From the NCBI RefSeq assembly GCF_000959365.1, contig NZ_CP009556.1, positions 2,666,001 through 2,730,000 of the forward strand: 64,000 nucleotides of DNA, given 5' to 3'. This DNA is from Burkholderia oklahomensis C6786 (lineage in GTDB: Bacteria; Pseudomonadota; Gammaproteobacteria; Burkholderiales; Burkholderiaceae). Below, piece after piece: positions 49,025 to 57,226 of the stretch. Within the stretch, counting starts at the first letter, position 1; each line of letters starts with the position of its first letter. The notes below the pieces were generated by a model, which saw nothing but the letters and a program-made list of their open reading frames with translations, ran no database searches and had not been told where the DNA came from. The position numbers and the translations under genes are program-made.

Positions 49025-49900
49025 ATGTCCGTTCCCCAACGTCCCCATCAGTTCGTACTGACGCTGTCGTGTCCGAGCGCGGCGGGCCAGGTCGCCGCCG
49101 TCGTCGGCCTGCTCGACCGGCACCGCTGCTACGTCGACGAGCTGACCGTCTTCGACGACGATCTCAGCGAGCGCTTCTTCGTGCGCTGCGTGTTCCATGC
49201 GGCGGACGCCGTCGATTCGCTGCGCCTCGACGCGCTGCGGCGCGAGTTCGAGCCGATCGCCGCGCGCTTCGGCATGCAATGGGCGATCCACGACGTCGCC
49301 GCGCGGCCGAAGGTGCTGATCATGGTGTCGAAGCTCGAGCATTGCCTCGCCGACCTGCTGTTCCGCTGGAAGATGGGCGAGCTGAAGATGGACATCGTCG
49401 GGATCGCGTCGAACCATCCGGATCTCGAACCGCTCGCCGCGCAGCACGGGCTGCCGTTCCGGCATTTCCCGATCACGGCCGACACGAAGGCGCGGCAGGA
49501 AGCGCAATGGCTCGACATGCTCGACACGAGCGGCGCCGAACTCGTGATCCTCGCGCGCTACATGCAGGTGCTGTCGCCGGAAACGAGCGCCAAGCTCGCG
49601 AACCGCGCGATCAACATCCATCATTCGTTCCTGCCGGGATTCAAGGGCGCGAAGCCATACCACCAGGCGCATGCGCGCGGCGTGAAGCTGATCGGCGCGA
49701 CCGCGCACTTCGTCACCGACGATCTCGACGAAGGGCCGATCATCGAGCAGGTGGTCGAGCGCGTCGATCACTCGTACCGGCCCGAGCAGCTGCTCGCCGT
49801 GGGCCGCGACGTCGAGTGCATCACGCTCGCGCGCGCGGTGAAGGCGTTCATCGAGCGCCGCGTGTTCCTGAATGGCGACCGGACCGTCGTCTTCCAGTAG
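49025..49900 (+). CDS. purU: Formyltetrahydrofolate deformylase PurU
   Basis: A 291-aa enzyme that hydrolyses 10-formyl-THF to formate and THF. The N-terminal ACT domain (FVLTLSCPSAAGQVAAVVGL) is followed by a formyltransferase fold with SNHPDLEPLA, the active-site Asn/His region NIHHSFLPGFKGAKPY, and catalytic Asp in DDLDEGPIIEQ. Beside betaine-demethylation genes its job is to recycle folate loaded with methyl-derived one-carbon units, as purU2 does in Pseudomonas. The start at 49025 follows AGAGGAA. Confidence 0.93.
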   Translation: MSVPQRPHQFVLTLSCPSAAGQVAAVVGLLDRHRCYVDELTVFDDDLSERFFVRCVFHAADAVDSLRLDALRREFEPIAARFGMQWAIHDVAARPKVLIMVSKLEHCLADLLFRWKMGELKMDIVGIASNHPDLEPLAAQHGLPFRHFPITADTKARQEAQWLDMLDTSGAELVILARYMQVLSPETSAKLANRAINIHHSFLPGFKGAKPYHQAHARGVKLIGATAHFVTDDLDEGPIIEQVVERVDHSYRPEQLLAVGRDVECITLARAVKAFIERRVFLNGDRTVVFQ

Positions 49901-49940
49901 CGAGCCCCGCGCGCGCCGCGGCTTCGCGGATCGGCTTCGG

Positions 49941-49964
49941 CCCGGATGCGGCGATGCATCCGGG
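49941..49964. terminator. Hairpin between convergent purU and APC permease genes
   Basis: CCCGGATGC pairs perfectly with GCATCCGGG across a six-base loop. No T tract follows; the position suggests a shared transcript end. Confidence 0.55.
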
Positions 49965-49985
49965 CATTCCGGCCTGCGCACGGGC

Positions 49986-51641
49986 CTATCGAACCCAAGC
50001 GAAGTAGTACGCCATCCCGATCGTCAGCGCGGCGGCCGCGAGCGCCGCGTATGGCGCCACGTTCAGCCACATGCCGCGCGCCGGCACGACGAGCTCCATG
50101 TCGCGCTGCATTTGCGCAGGGAAGCGGCCGCGATCTTGCCAGTAATGGCGATAGACGAACACCGGCACGATCAGCAGCATCGCGATCAGGCCGTTGCGCA
50201 GCGTGCCGGCGCCTTGCAGGTCCGCGCCCGCGCCGACATAGACGAGATTCGCATAGCCGCAGATCGAGCCGAGCACGAGCAGCCACGTCGGGCAGCGGAA
50301 CGGCCGCTCCCATTCGCCGCGATCCATTCGATGAATCCAGCCCGACTGCAAATTCAGGAAGACGAACAACATGTAGCAGACGTTCGAGATCGACAGCACC
50401 GTCATGTAGTCCGACATCAGCAGCAGCACGAGATTGAAGCCGAGATCGGTCCACATCGCGCGCGTCGGCGCGCCGTGCTCGTTCACGTGCGACAGGTACT
50501 TCGGCAGCCAGCCGTCGACCGACGCCTGGTAGAGCGTGCGCGACGAGCCCATCATCGACGTCATCACGATCAGCAGGATCGACAGCATCAGCATCACGAC
50601 GACCGCGTTCGCGACCCACGCGCCGCCGCCGACGATGCGCGCCATCGCGGCCGCGACGCCCGTGCCGTCGCCGATGCGCGGATCGAGCATCGCCGCGGTG
50701 CCGAGCGCGCCCTGGAACGCCATCGGCACGAGCGTCATCACGATCAGGCACAGCGCGCCCGACCAGAAGATCGCCTTTGCGGTGTCGCGGCGCGGATCGC
50801 GGAATTCGCGCGTGTAGCAGACGGCCGTTTCGAAGCCGTACGACGCCCAGCCCGCCATGAACATCGCGCCGAGCGCCATCACGACGCCCTGCCCGTTCCA
50901 GCTGCCGAACGTGGCCGCCGTGAGATTGCCCTGCGCGTCGTGGCCGAGCGGCAAGAGCGGCAGGAGATTCGACATCGGCACATCGCCCGTGACGAACGGC
51001 ACGATGCCGACGATGAGGAGCGGCGTCAACGACGCGATGCCGAGAATGCGCTGCGTGCGCGCGGCTTTCGATGCGCCGCTGTGCTGCAGCTTGAACGTGA
51101 TCAGCAGCAGGATCGTCGCGATCACGAAGGTGGCGTTGACCCGCAGGGTCAGGCCGGGCTTGATGAAGCGGAGATCGGCGAGCGTCCATTGCCAGTGCAG
51201 GATCGCCGCGTCCGCCGGGAACAGGCTGGTGAGCGCATAGCTTGCTGCGAGGCCGCAACCGAGCGCGAGCATCGGCGACCACGCGAGCCAGTTGCACCAC
51301 ACGGAGACCGGAGCGATCAACTTGCTGTATCGCACCCAGCCGATCGCACCGTAAACCGATGCGCCGCCCGATTTATGGGGAAATAGCCCGGAAATTTCCG
51401 CATAAGTCGCGCTTTGAATCAAGCCCATCGTGATCGCAGCGATCCACACCGCCCACGCGGGTTGACCGACCGTCGCGCATACGCCGCCGATCGTGAACAG
51501 CACGCCCGCCGGCACGCCGCTCGTCACCCAAAATGCGTCCTTCCAACTGAGGCCACGATGCAGCGTGTGGCCTCTTTCTTCATGTGAGATGGTTGCCTCG
51601 ATGTCGCTGGTGCTGCGCGCGCGCAGTCCTGCCTGACTCAT
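49986..51641 (-). CDS. APC-superfamily amino-acid/amine permease
   Basis: A 551-aa inner-membrane transporter with about 12-13 helices. A 40-residue cytoplasmic N-terminus is followed by the first helix region FWVTSGVPAGVLFTIGG, which holds the APC unwound glycine motif, and ISGLFPHKSGGASVYGA in helix 2. It probably imports an amino acid or amine connected to the surrounding betaine genes, for example sarcosine, ethanolamine or a choline relative, but the substrate is not readable. The start at 51641 follows GGAGG. It lies 180 bp downstream of the betaine-binding-protein gene on the same strand. Confidence 0.85.
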   Translation of the reverse strand: MSQAGLRARSTSDIEATISHEERGHTLHRGLSWKDAFWVTSGVPAGVLFTIGGVCATVGQPAWAVWIAAITMGLIQSATYAEISGLFPHKSGGASVYGAIGWVRYSKLIAPVSVWCNWLAWSPMLALGCGLAASYALTSLFPADAAILHWQWTLADLRFIKPGLTLRVNATFVIATILLLITFKLQHSGASKAARTQRILGIASLTPLLIVGIVPFVTGDVPMSNLLPLLPLGHDAQGNLTAATFGSWNGQGVVMALGAMFMAGWASYGFETAVCYTREFRDPRRDTAKAIFWSGALCLIVMTLVPMAFQGALGTAAMLDPRIGDGTGVAAAMARIVGGGAWVANAVVVMLMLSILLIVMTSMMGSSRTLYQASVDGWLPKYLSHVNEHGAPTRAMWTDLGFNLVLLLMSDYMTVLSISNVCYMLFVFLNLQSGWIHRMDRGEWERPFRCPTWLLVLGSICGYANLVYVGAGADLQGAGTLRNGLIAMLLIVPVFVYRHYWQDRGRFPAQMQRDMELVVPARGMWLNVAPYAALAAAALTIGMAYYFAWVR

Positions 51642-51821
51642 CCAAAATCCTCCAGTGAAGGCTCCGCACAAGGGTACATTCTAACAACACTTCGTTGTGC
51701 GAGTCGAAAAAATGTCAAAAATCCCGCGAGAAAACCCGCTATTTTCTCTAATTAATTCGGATACCTTCGAATTTTTCACCATCCGCTCAAGCCCGGGCGC
51801 ATGGGCCTGAGCGGACGATCG

Positions 51822-52685
51822 TCACTGCGCGGAGCCGACCCATTCGCCGACGCGATCGCCATGCGCGGCGATCCATGCATCGGCGGCCGCCGCAGGCTTC
51901 GATCCGTTCTGGATCGCGAGCATCACGCCGTCGATCTCGCCCGGCTTCCACTGGAACTTCTTCAGGAACGCGACGACCGGCTTCGCCTTCGTTTCGAGCG
52001 CCGGATTCACGACGCTGTCGACGTGCTCGGCTTCGCCGTAGACCTTCTTCGGATCGTCGAGGAAACGCAGCTTCCATTTCGCGAACATCCAGTGCGGCGC
52101 CCAGCCCGTCACGACGACCGGCTTGTTCGCGTGAATCGAGCGCGCGAGCTCCGCGGTCATCGCGCTGCCCGAGCTCGGCATCAGCGAATAGTTCAGACCA
52201 TATGCCTTGATCGCGTCGTCGGTCTTGCGCATCACGCCCGCGCCTGCATCGATGCCGACGACGCGGCTGGCGAAGTCGGCCTTTTCCGCGTTGAGATCTT
52301 CGATCGTCTTCGCCTTCACGTAGCTCGGCACGATGAGACCGATCTTCGCGTCGGGGAAATTGGTGCCGAGATCGACGACCTTCGTCTTGAACTGATCCCA
52401 GTACGCGCCCTGCGTGACGGGCAGCCATGCGGACAGCGTCGCGTCGAGATCGCCGCGCGCGACGCCCTGCCACATCACGCCCGCCGCAACCGGCACGAGC
52501 TGCACCGGATAGCCGAGCCGCGTCTCGATGATGCGCGCGGCGACGTTCGACGTCGCGACGCTGTCGTCCCAGCCTTCGACGTAGCCGATCTTCAGCGTCG
52601 GTTTCGTATCGGCCTGCACCGGCGAGGCAACGGCGAGCATCATCGACAGCAAGCCGCAGCCCATTAGTTTCGCGAGGAATTTCAT
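51822..52685 (-). CDS. Glycine-betaine/choline-type periplasmic binding protein
   Basis: A 287-aa substrate-binding protein of the OpuAC family. The signal peptide is at residues 1-25 (ends SPVQAD), then the mature start TKPTLKIGYVEGWDDSVATS. Aromatic cage candidates lie in SAWLPVTQGAYWDQ and VVVTGWAPHWMFAKW. No permease or ATPase is adjacent: a second orphan binding protein after caiX. Its position at the end of the betaine-catabolic operon suggests glycine betaine, choline or dimethylglycine as ligand (BetX/CbcX type). The start at 52685 follows AAGGAG. Confidence 0.88.
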   Translation of the reverse strand: MKFLAKLMGCGLLSMMLAVASPVQADTKPTLKIGYVEGWDDSVATSNVAARIIETRLGYPVQLVPVAAGVMWQGVARGDLDATLSAWLPVTQGAYWDQFKTKVVDLGTNFPDAKIGLIVPSYVKAKTIEDLNAEKADFASRVVGIDAGAGVMRKTDDAIKAYGLNYSLMPSSGSAMTAELARSIHANKPVVVTGWAPHWMFAKWKLRFLDDPKKVYGEAEHVDSVVNPALETKAKPVVAFLKKFQWKPGEIDGVMLAIQNGSKPAAAADAWIAAHGDRVGEWVGSAQ

Positions 52686-52794
52686 GATCGATCTCCTTGA
52701 GGTTGTCGGAAAGCGTAGGGCCTCTCTAGGTTCTTCAACCACAATTCCCCGGTATCGTTCTTTTACGACACGTTCTTGCGCAGCCGCGACGCGC

Positions 52795-53955
52795 TCACTT
52801 GTCGACGACGAGATCGGACAGCGGCTTGCTGCAGCAGAGCAGCACCATCCCCTGATCGATTTCGCGCTGACGAATGCCGCCGTTGTGCTTCATGTCGACC
52901 TGGCCGGACACGAGCTTCACCTTGCAGGTGCCGCACATCCCCTGCGTGCACGACGCGGGCAGGCGCACGCCCGAGCGGCGCGCCGCGTCGAGCACGTGCT
53001 GATCCGCGCCGCACGCGATCTCGCGGTTGCTCTTCGCGAACGCGACCATGTACTGGCGCACGTGCGCATCGCTCGCGCAATCGTCCGCCGCATCGGCCGG
53101 CGCCGCGTCGCCGTCGCCCGCCCGCGTTTCGCTTTCGGCGAGCGTCTCGAACGAGAAGCTCTCCTCGTGATAGCGGCTGCGATCGAACCCGGCTTCGTCG
53201 AGCATGTCGCGCACCGCCTTCATGTACGGCGCGGGTCCGCATGTGAAGATCTCGCGCTCGTGGAAATCCGGCGCGATCAGCTTCAGCATCGGCAGCGACA
53301 GAAAGCCCGTCACGCCGTGCCAGTTCGTACGTGCGCCGAGCCGCTCGCAGACGAACGCCGTGCGGAAGTTCGCATGCGTCGACGCGATCAGGTCGAGCTC
53401 GCGCGCGAAGATGATGTCGTCCGGCGTGCGCGCACTGTGGACGAACACGATGTCGCGATCCTCGGCGAGATCGTGATGCGCGCGGCTCATCGACATCAGC
53501 GGCGTGACGCCCGAGCCCGCGGACAGGAACAGGTACTTGCGCGCCGGATGCCGCGCGCACGTGAACTCGCCCGCCGGGCCGAGCACGCGCAGCGGCGCGC
53601 CCGGCTGCAGGTTGTCGTGCAGCCAGTTCGACACCTTGCCGCCCGGCACGCGCTTGACCGTGATCGAGATCGTGTGCGGCCGCGCGGGCGACGACGAGAT
53701 CGTGTAGCAGCGGTTGATCGTCTCGCCGTCGATGTCGAGCTCGAGCGTGACGAACTGCCCGGGCTCGAACGAGAACGCGCGCCCCTGCGGCGAGCGGAAG
53801 AAGAAGCTCTTCACGTCGTGCGTTTCCTGCCGCACGTGGCAGCAGACGAGCGTTTCCTCGACGTCGCTCGTCCAGCGCTCCGGCAGCGCCTGCCAGAACG
53901 CGGGACGCGTCACGCGGCTGTCGGCCGGTTCGAAATTCGCGGCATCTCGCATCAT
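52795..53955 (-). CDS. gbcB: Glycine betaine monooxygenase reductase subunit GbcB
   Basis: A 386-aa electron-transfer protein: an FAD-binding domain with NRCYTISSSP, an NAD-binding domain (FLSAGSGVTPLMSM, then IFTCGPAPYMKAV), and a C-terminal plant-type 2Fe-2S domain with Cys in PASCTQGMCGTCK and a final LLCCSKP. It passes electrons from NAD(P)H to GbcA. The start has two tandem ATG codons behind GGAG. It lies 19 bp downstream of gbcA. Confidence 0.92.
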   Translation of the reverse strand: MMRDAANFEPADSRVTRPAFWQALPERWTSDVEETLVCCHVRQETHDVKSFFFRSPQGRAFSFEPGQFVTLELDIDGETINRCYTISSSPARPHTISITVKRVPGGKVSNWLHDNLQPGAPLRVLGPAGEFTCARHPARKYLFLSAGSGVTPLMSMSRAHHDLAEDRDIVFVHSARTPDDIIFARELDLIASTHANFRTAFVCERLGARTNWHGVTGFLSLPMLKLIAPDFHEREIFTCGPAPYMKAVRDMLDEAGFDRSRYHEESFSFETLAESETRAGDGDAAPADAADDCASDAHVRQYMVAFAKSNREIACGADQHVLDAARRSGVRLPASCTQGMCGTCKVKLVSGQVDMKHNGGIRQREIDQGMVLLCCSKPLSDLVVDK

Positions 53956-53974
53956 GTTGCGCTCCGTCGACGTG

Positions 53975-55216
53975 CTATGCGCCGATATGCGCGGCCAGGC
54001 GGCCGACGTACCACTCGCAGAATTTCTCGACGAGCCCCTCGGTGAACGGCGAATACGGACCCGGCTCGTACGCGGTGCTCGCCGCGCCGCGCTGCGAGAA
54101 TTCGACGAGCGCGCGATCCTGGTCGTTCGTCGCGTTCCAGACGGCCGTCAGGTTCTTCACGTCGTAGTCGACGCCTTCCTTCGCGTCCTTGTGAACGAGC
54201 CATTTCGTCCGGACGAGCGTTTCGCCCGCCGACAGCGGAATCACCGAGAACGTGACGATGTGGTCGCTCATGAAGTGGTGCCACGAATTCGGCTGCGTCC
54301 AGAACGACAGCCCGCCGAGATCCGCGCGGCGGAATTCGCCGAGCAGCTTCTTCGACGCGACCTTCGCGTCGAGCGTCTGCGATTCGCCGCTGCGATCGAG
54401 CGGCAGCCGCTGCGTGCGGAAGCCCGTCACGTCGGTCAGGCGCTCCACTTCGACGGACGGCAGACTCAGCGCTTCCCACTGCGCGGCGCGCTCGACGCAG
54501 GTGCGCTCGAACGCGGCCATCCCTTCGGCGTTCGCGGGCGACGGCTGATAGCCGAAGCCGTATTCGTACAACGAAATGGTCAGCTCCGGATGGTTCGCGA
54601 CGCAGTGATAGCACTCGCGATTGTTCTCCATCGTCAGCTTCCAGTTGCCTTTCTCGATGATGTCGACCTGCGCGGCGATCTTCGTGTTCGGCAGATCGTG
54701 CGGCAGCAGATACGGCTCCATCGCCGCGCGCATTGTCGCGAAATCGGTCGGCGGCTCGTCGGCGAGACACACGAACAGGAGCCCCGCGAGATTCTCCAGG
54801 TGCACGGGCTTCAGGCTGTGCTTGCAGCGATCGAACTTCTCGCCCATGTGCTCGGCGAACATCAGCTGGCCGGTCAGGTTGTACGTCCAGCTGTGATACG
54901 GACACACGATGTTGCCGACCGAGCCCTTTTCGTCGTTGCACAGGCGCGCGCCGCGATGGCGGCAGACGTTGTGAAACGCGCGGATCTGCATGTCGTCGTC
55001 GCGCACGATCAGGATCGAATCGGCGCCGAGCTGAACCGTCACGTAATCGCCGGGCTCGGGCACGTCCGGCTCGACGCCCACCTGAATCCAATGTCGCCGG
55101 AAAATCGCGTCCATGTCGAGCGCGAAGATCTCGTCGCTCAGATAGAACTGGGCCTCGAGGCTGTAGCCCGCCTTGCGCCGCGCCACGAGCGCGCGGATGT
55201 CTGCCGATACTTTCAT
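53975..55216 (-). CDS. gbcA: Glycine betaine monooxygenase, Rieske oxygenase subunit GbcA
   Basis: A 413-aa Rieske non-haem iron oxygenase that demethylates glycine betaine to dimethylglycine and formaldehyde. The Rieske cluster ligands are in CRHRGARL and CPYHSW (about residues 75-100); the mononuclear-iron His pair is in ECYHCVANHPEL. The start at 55216 is preferred because CCGGAG precedes it; two upstream ATG codons (55243, 55264) lack ribosome-binding sites. It sits between etfB and gbcB on the minus strand. Confidence 0.93.
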   Translation of the reverse strand: MKVSADIRALVARRKAGYSLEAQFYLSDEIFALDMDAIFRRHWIQVGVEPDVPEPGDYVTVQLGADSILIVRDDDMQIRAFHNVCRHRGARLCNDEKGSVGNIVCPYHSWTYNLTGQLMFAEHMGEKFDRCKHSLKPVHLENLAGLLFVCLADEPPTDFATMRAAMEPYLLPHDLPNTKIAAQVDIIEKGNWKLTMENNRECYHCVANHPELTISLYEYGFGYQPSPANAEGMAAFERTCVERAAQWEALSLPSVEVERLTDVTGFRTQRLPLDRSGESQTLDAKVASKKLLGEFRRADLGGLSFWTQPNSWHHFMSDHIVTFSVIPLSAGETLVRTKWLVHKDAKEGVDYDVKNLTAVWNATNDQDRALVEFSQRGAASTAYEPGPYSPFTEGLVEKFCEWYVGRLAAHIGA

Positions 55217-55267
55217 CGTTTGCTCCGGATTCCTTGCATCCATGGTGTTGTTGCCGACAGCCATCGT

Positions 55268-56053
55268 TCAGTAGTCGATGAGCTGATGCTCGCGCAAATA
55301 CGCGAGGATCACTTGTGCTTTTTCGACCGAACTCCCTTCAATTACGACGTTTCCGCCGCGGCTTTCGGTCGTCGTCGCGGACAGCATCCGCGCGTGGCCG
55401 GAGCGCTTGTCGGCCGCCGCGAGCTTCACCGGCTTGCGCTCGGCCGCACGCGTCGTCCATTGCGCGGCGTCCGCCGACGCATGCGTCGCGACGCGCGTCG
55501 CGCGCACCTCGCCCGCGCGCAGCCGCGCATACGCGTAGCGCGGCTGCGCGCTCGCGAGCGGATGCACGGCGACGACGGCAGGCAGCGCCGCGTCGACGCG
55601 CCGACGAACGCCTTTCGGCAAGAATTGCCGCAGCGTCGCACGCCCGGCGTCGACGCTCACGTCGACCGCCGCACCGGCGAACCGCCAGCCGAGCGCCGCC
55701 GCGACGCGGTACGGCAGCATGCCGGTGTCGTACGCGCCCTCGGCGCGCGTGCCCGTCAGCACGAGATCGTGGCCGCGCACGCGCTCGGCGAGCGCGGCGG
55801 CCGCGTCGTCGCCGGCCGCGCATTCGAGCACCTCGACGCCGGCCGCGCCGAGCGCGAGGTAGTCGGCGAGCGCCGGGTTGCGCGGATCGCCCGCGTGGAT
55901 CACGTCGAGCCGCGCGCGATGCTCGGCGGCCAGTGCGCGGCCGATCTCGAGCGCGGCCGCGTCGTTGCGGCTGTAGCGCGGCGCGCCCGACACCGGATGG
56001 CGCCCGACCGACACCAGCACCGCAATGCTTCCCAGCTTTCGATTTGCATTCAT
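55268..56053 (-). CDS. etfB: Electron transfer flavoprotein beta-type subunit (betaine cluster)
   Basis: A 261-aa ETF-beta-fold protein (SVGRHPVSGAPRYSRNDAAALE at the start; HAGDP and GTRAEGAYDTGMLPYRVA further on). It is the Pseudomonas dgc-cluster type, which diverges from housekeeping EtfB. Together with EtfA it should carry electrons from DgcA/DgcB to the quinone pool. The start overlaps the etfA stop (ATGA). Confidence 0.87.
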   Translation of the reverse strand: MNANRKLGSIAVLVSVGRHPVSGAPRYSRNDAAALEIGRALAAEHRARLDVIHAGDPRNPALADYLALGAAGVEVLECAAGDDAAAALAERVRGHDLVLTGTRAEGAYDTGMLPYRVAAALGWRFAGAAVDVSVDAGRATLRQFLPKGVRRRVDAALPAVVAVHPLASAQPRYAYARLRAGEVRATRVATHASADAAQWTTRAAERKPVKLAAADKRSGHARMLSATTTESRGGNVVIEGSSVEKAQVILAYLREHQLIDY

Positions 56054-57222
56054 GCGGCGGCTCCCACGTATTCGGTCTCTTGCGATGCGGCGCTCGATCG
56101 CACATGCGCGGCGCGCGCGGCGCTCACTTCGTCGATCAGCGCGGCGATCGTCGCCTGCGCATCGCCGACGATCGTCAGGTTCGCGCGCTTGGCGATCGGC
56201 GCGCTGCCGTCGAGATTCACCGCGATCACGTGGCGGCAGTCCTTGATCCCCTGAAGGTGCTGGACGGCGCCCGAGATCCCGAACGCGATGTAGACGCTCG
56301 CGTCGACCGTCTTGCCGGTCGCGCCGACCTGCTTGTCGCGCGTGAAGTGGCCGTTGTCGACCGCGACGCGGCTCGCGCCGATCGCCGCGCCGAACGTTGC
56401 GGCGAGCGTCTCGAACGCGGCGATGTCGGTCACGCCGTTGCCCGCCGACACGATGAAGTCCGCTTCTTCGAGCGCGACCTGCGCGGCGTCGATCTCTTCG
56501 AGGCCGAGGTCGCGGTAGTCGTCGCCGGCCAACGAGCGCGCGGCCGGCGCGCCGTCGAGCGTGCGCTCGCGCGCCGCGCCGACGAACGGCAGCTTCGGCT
56601 CGACCGCGTTCGGCGCGAGCAGCACGACGTCGGGCAGCGCGCGCGTCGCGAAGCCGCGTTTCGCGTCGACGTATGCGCCGACGTGGTCCGCCGCGATCTC
56701 GACGACGTTCGCCGCCACGCTCGCGTTCGTCGCCGCGGCGTAGCGGCGGCCGAGATCGCCGTCGCCCGTCGCGTTGTCGGGAATGAACACATGCTGCGGC
56801 ATCAGCGCGGCCGCGCACGCGCGCAGCGCATCGAGCTCGCGCTCCGGCGCGAACGCGCGGCGGTCGAAGCCGCGCAGCACGATCAGCGTGTCGGCGCCGA
56901 GCGCGCCCGCGTCGTCGTTCAGTTCTCCGAACACGACGAGCGCGACTTCGGTCTGCGCATCGGCGAGCAGCGCGGCGGCCGCCAGCGTCTGACGCGCATG
57001 GTCGTCGAGCGCGCCGCGCTCGCTGTGCGCGGCGACGAGGAAGACGCGCTTCGCGTCGCGCACGACGCGCACCGGCTTCGCGGCCGATGGTCCGTGCGCG
57101 TGCGCCGTCCACTGCGCCGCATCGCCGGAAGCGCTGCCCGTCTCGCCGAGCGTGATGCGTTTCAGGCCCGCCGCGGTGATGACGAACGGCCGGCGCGGAT
57201 CGATTCGTTTGAGCGTGGTCAT
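56050..57222 (-). CDS. etfA: Electron transfer flavoprotein alpha-type subunit (betaine cluster)
   Basis: A 390-aa ETF-alpha protein. Its C-terminal FAD domain is clear: VDNGHFTRDKQVGATGKTV, YIAFGISGAVQHLQGI and VIAVNLDGSAPIAKRA. The N-terminal extension is longer than in housekeeping EtfA, as usual for the dimethylglycine cluster. It is four bases from the dgcB stop and overlaps etfB, so the pair is coupled. Confidence 0.9.
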   Translation of the reverse strand: MTTLKRIDPRRPFVITAAGLKRITLGETGSASGDAAQWTAHAHGPSAAKPVRVVRDAKRVFLVAAHSERGALDDHARQTLAAAALLADAQTEVALVVFGELNDDAGALGADTLIVLRGFDRRAFAPERELDALRACAAALMPQHVFIPDNATGDGDLGRRYAAATNASVAANVVEIAADHVGAYVDAKRGFATRALPDVVLLAPNAVEPKLPFVGAARERTLDGAPAARSLAGDDYRDLGLEEIDAAQVALEEADFIVSAGNGVTDIAAFETLAATFGAAIGASRVAVDNGHFTRDKQVGATGKTVDASVYIAFGISGAVQHLQGIKDCRHVIAVNLDGSAPIAKRANLTIVGDAQATIAALIDEVSAARAAHVRSSAASQETEYVGAAA

Positions 57223-57226
57223 CGGG

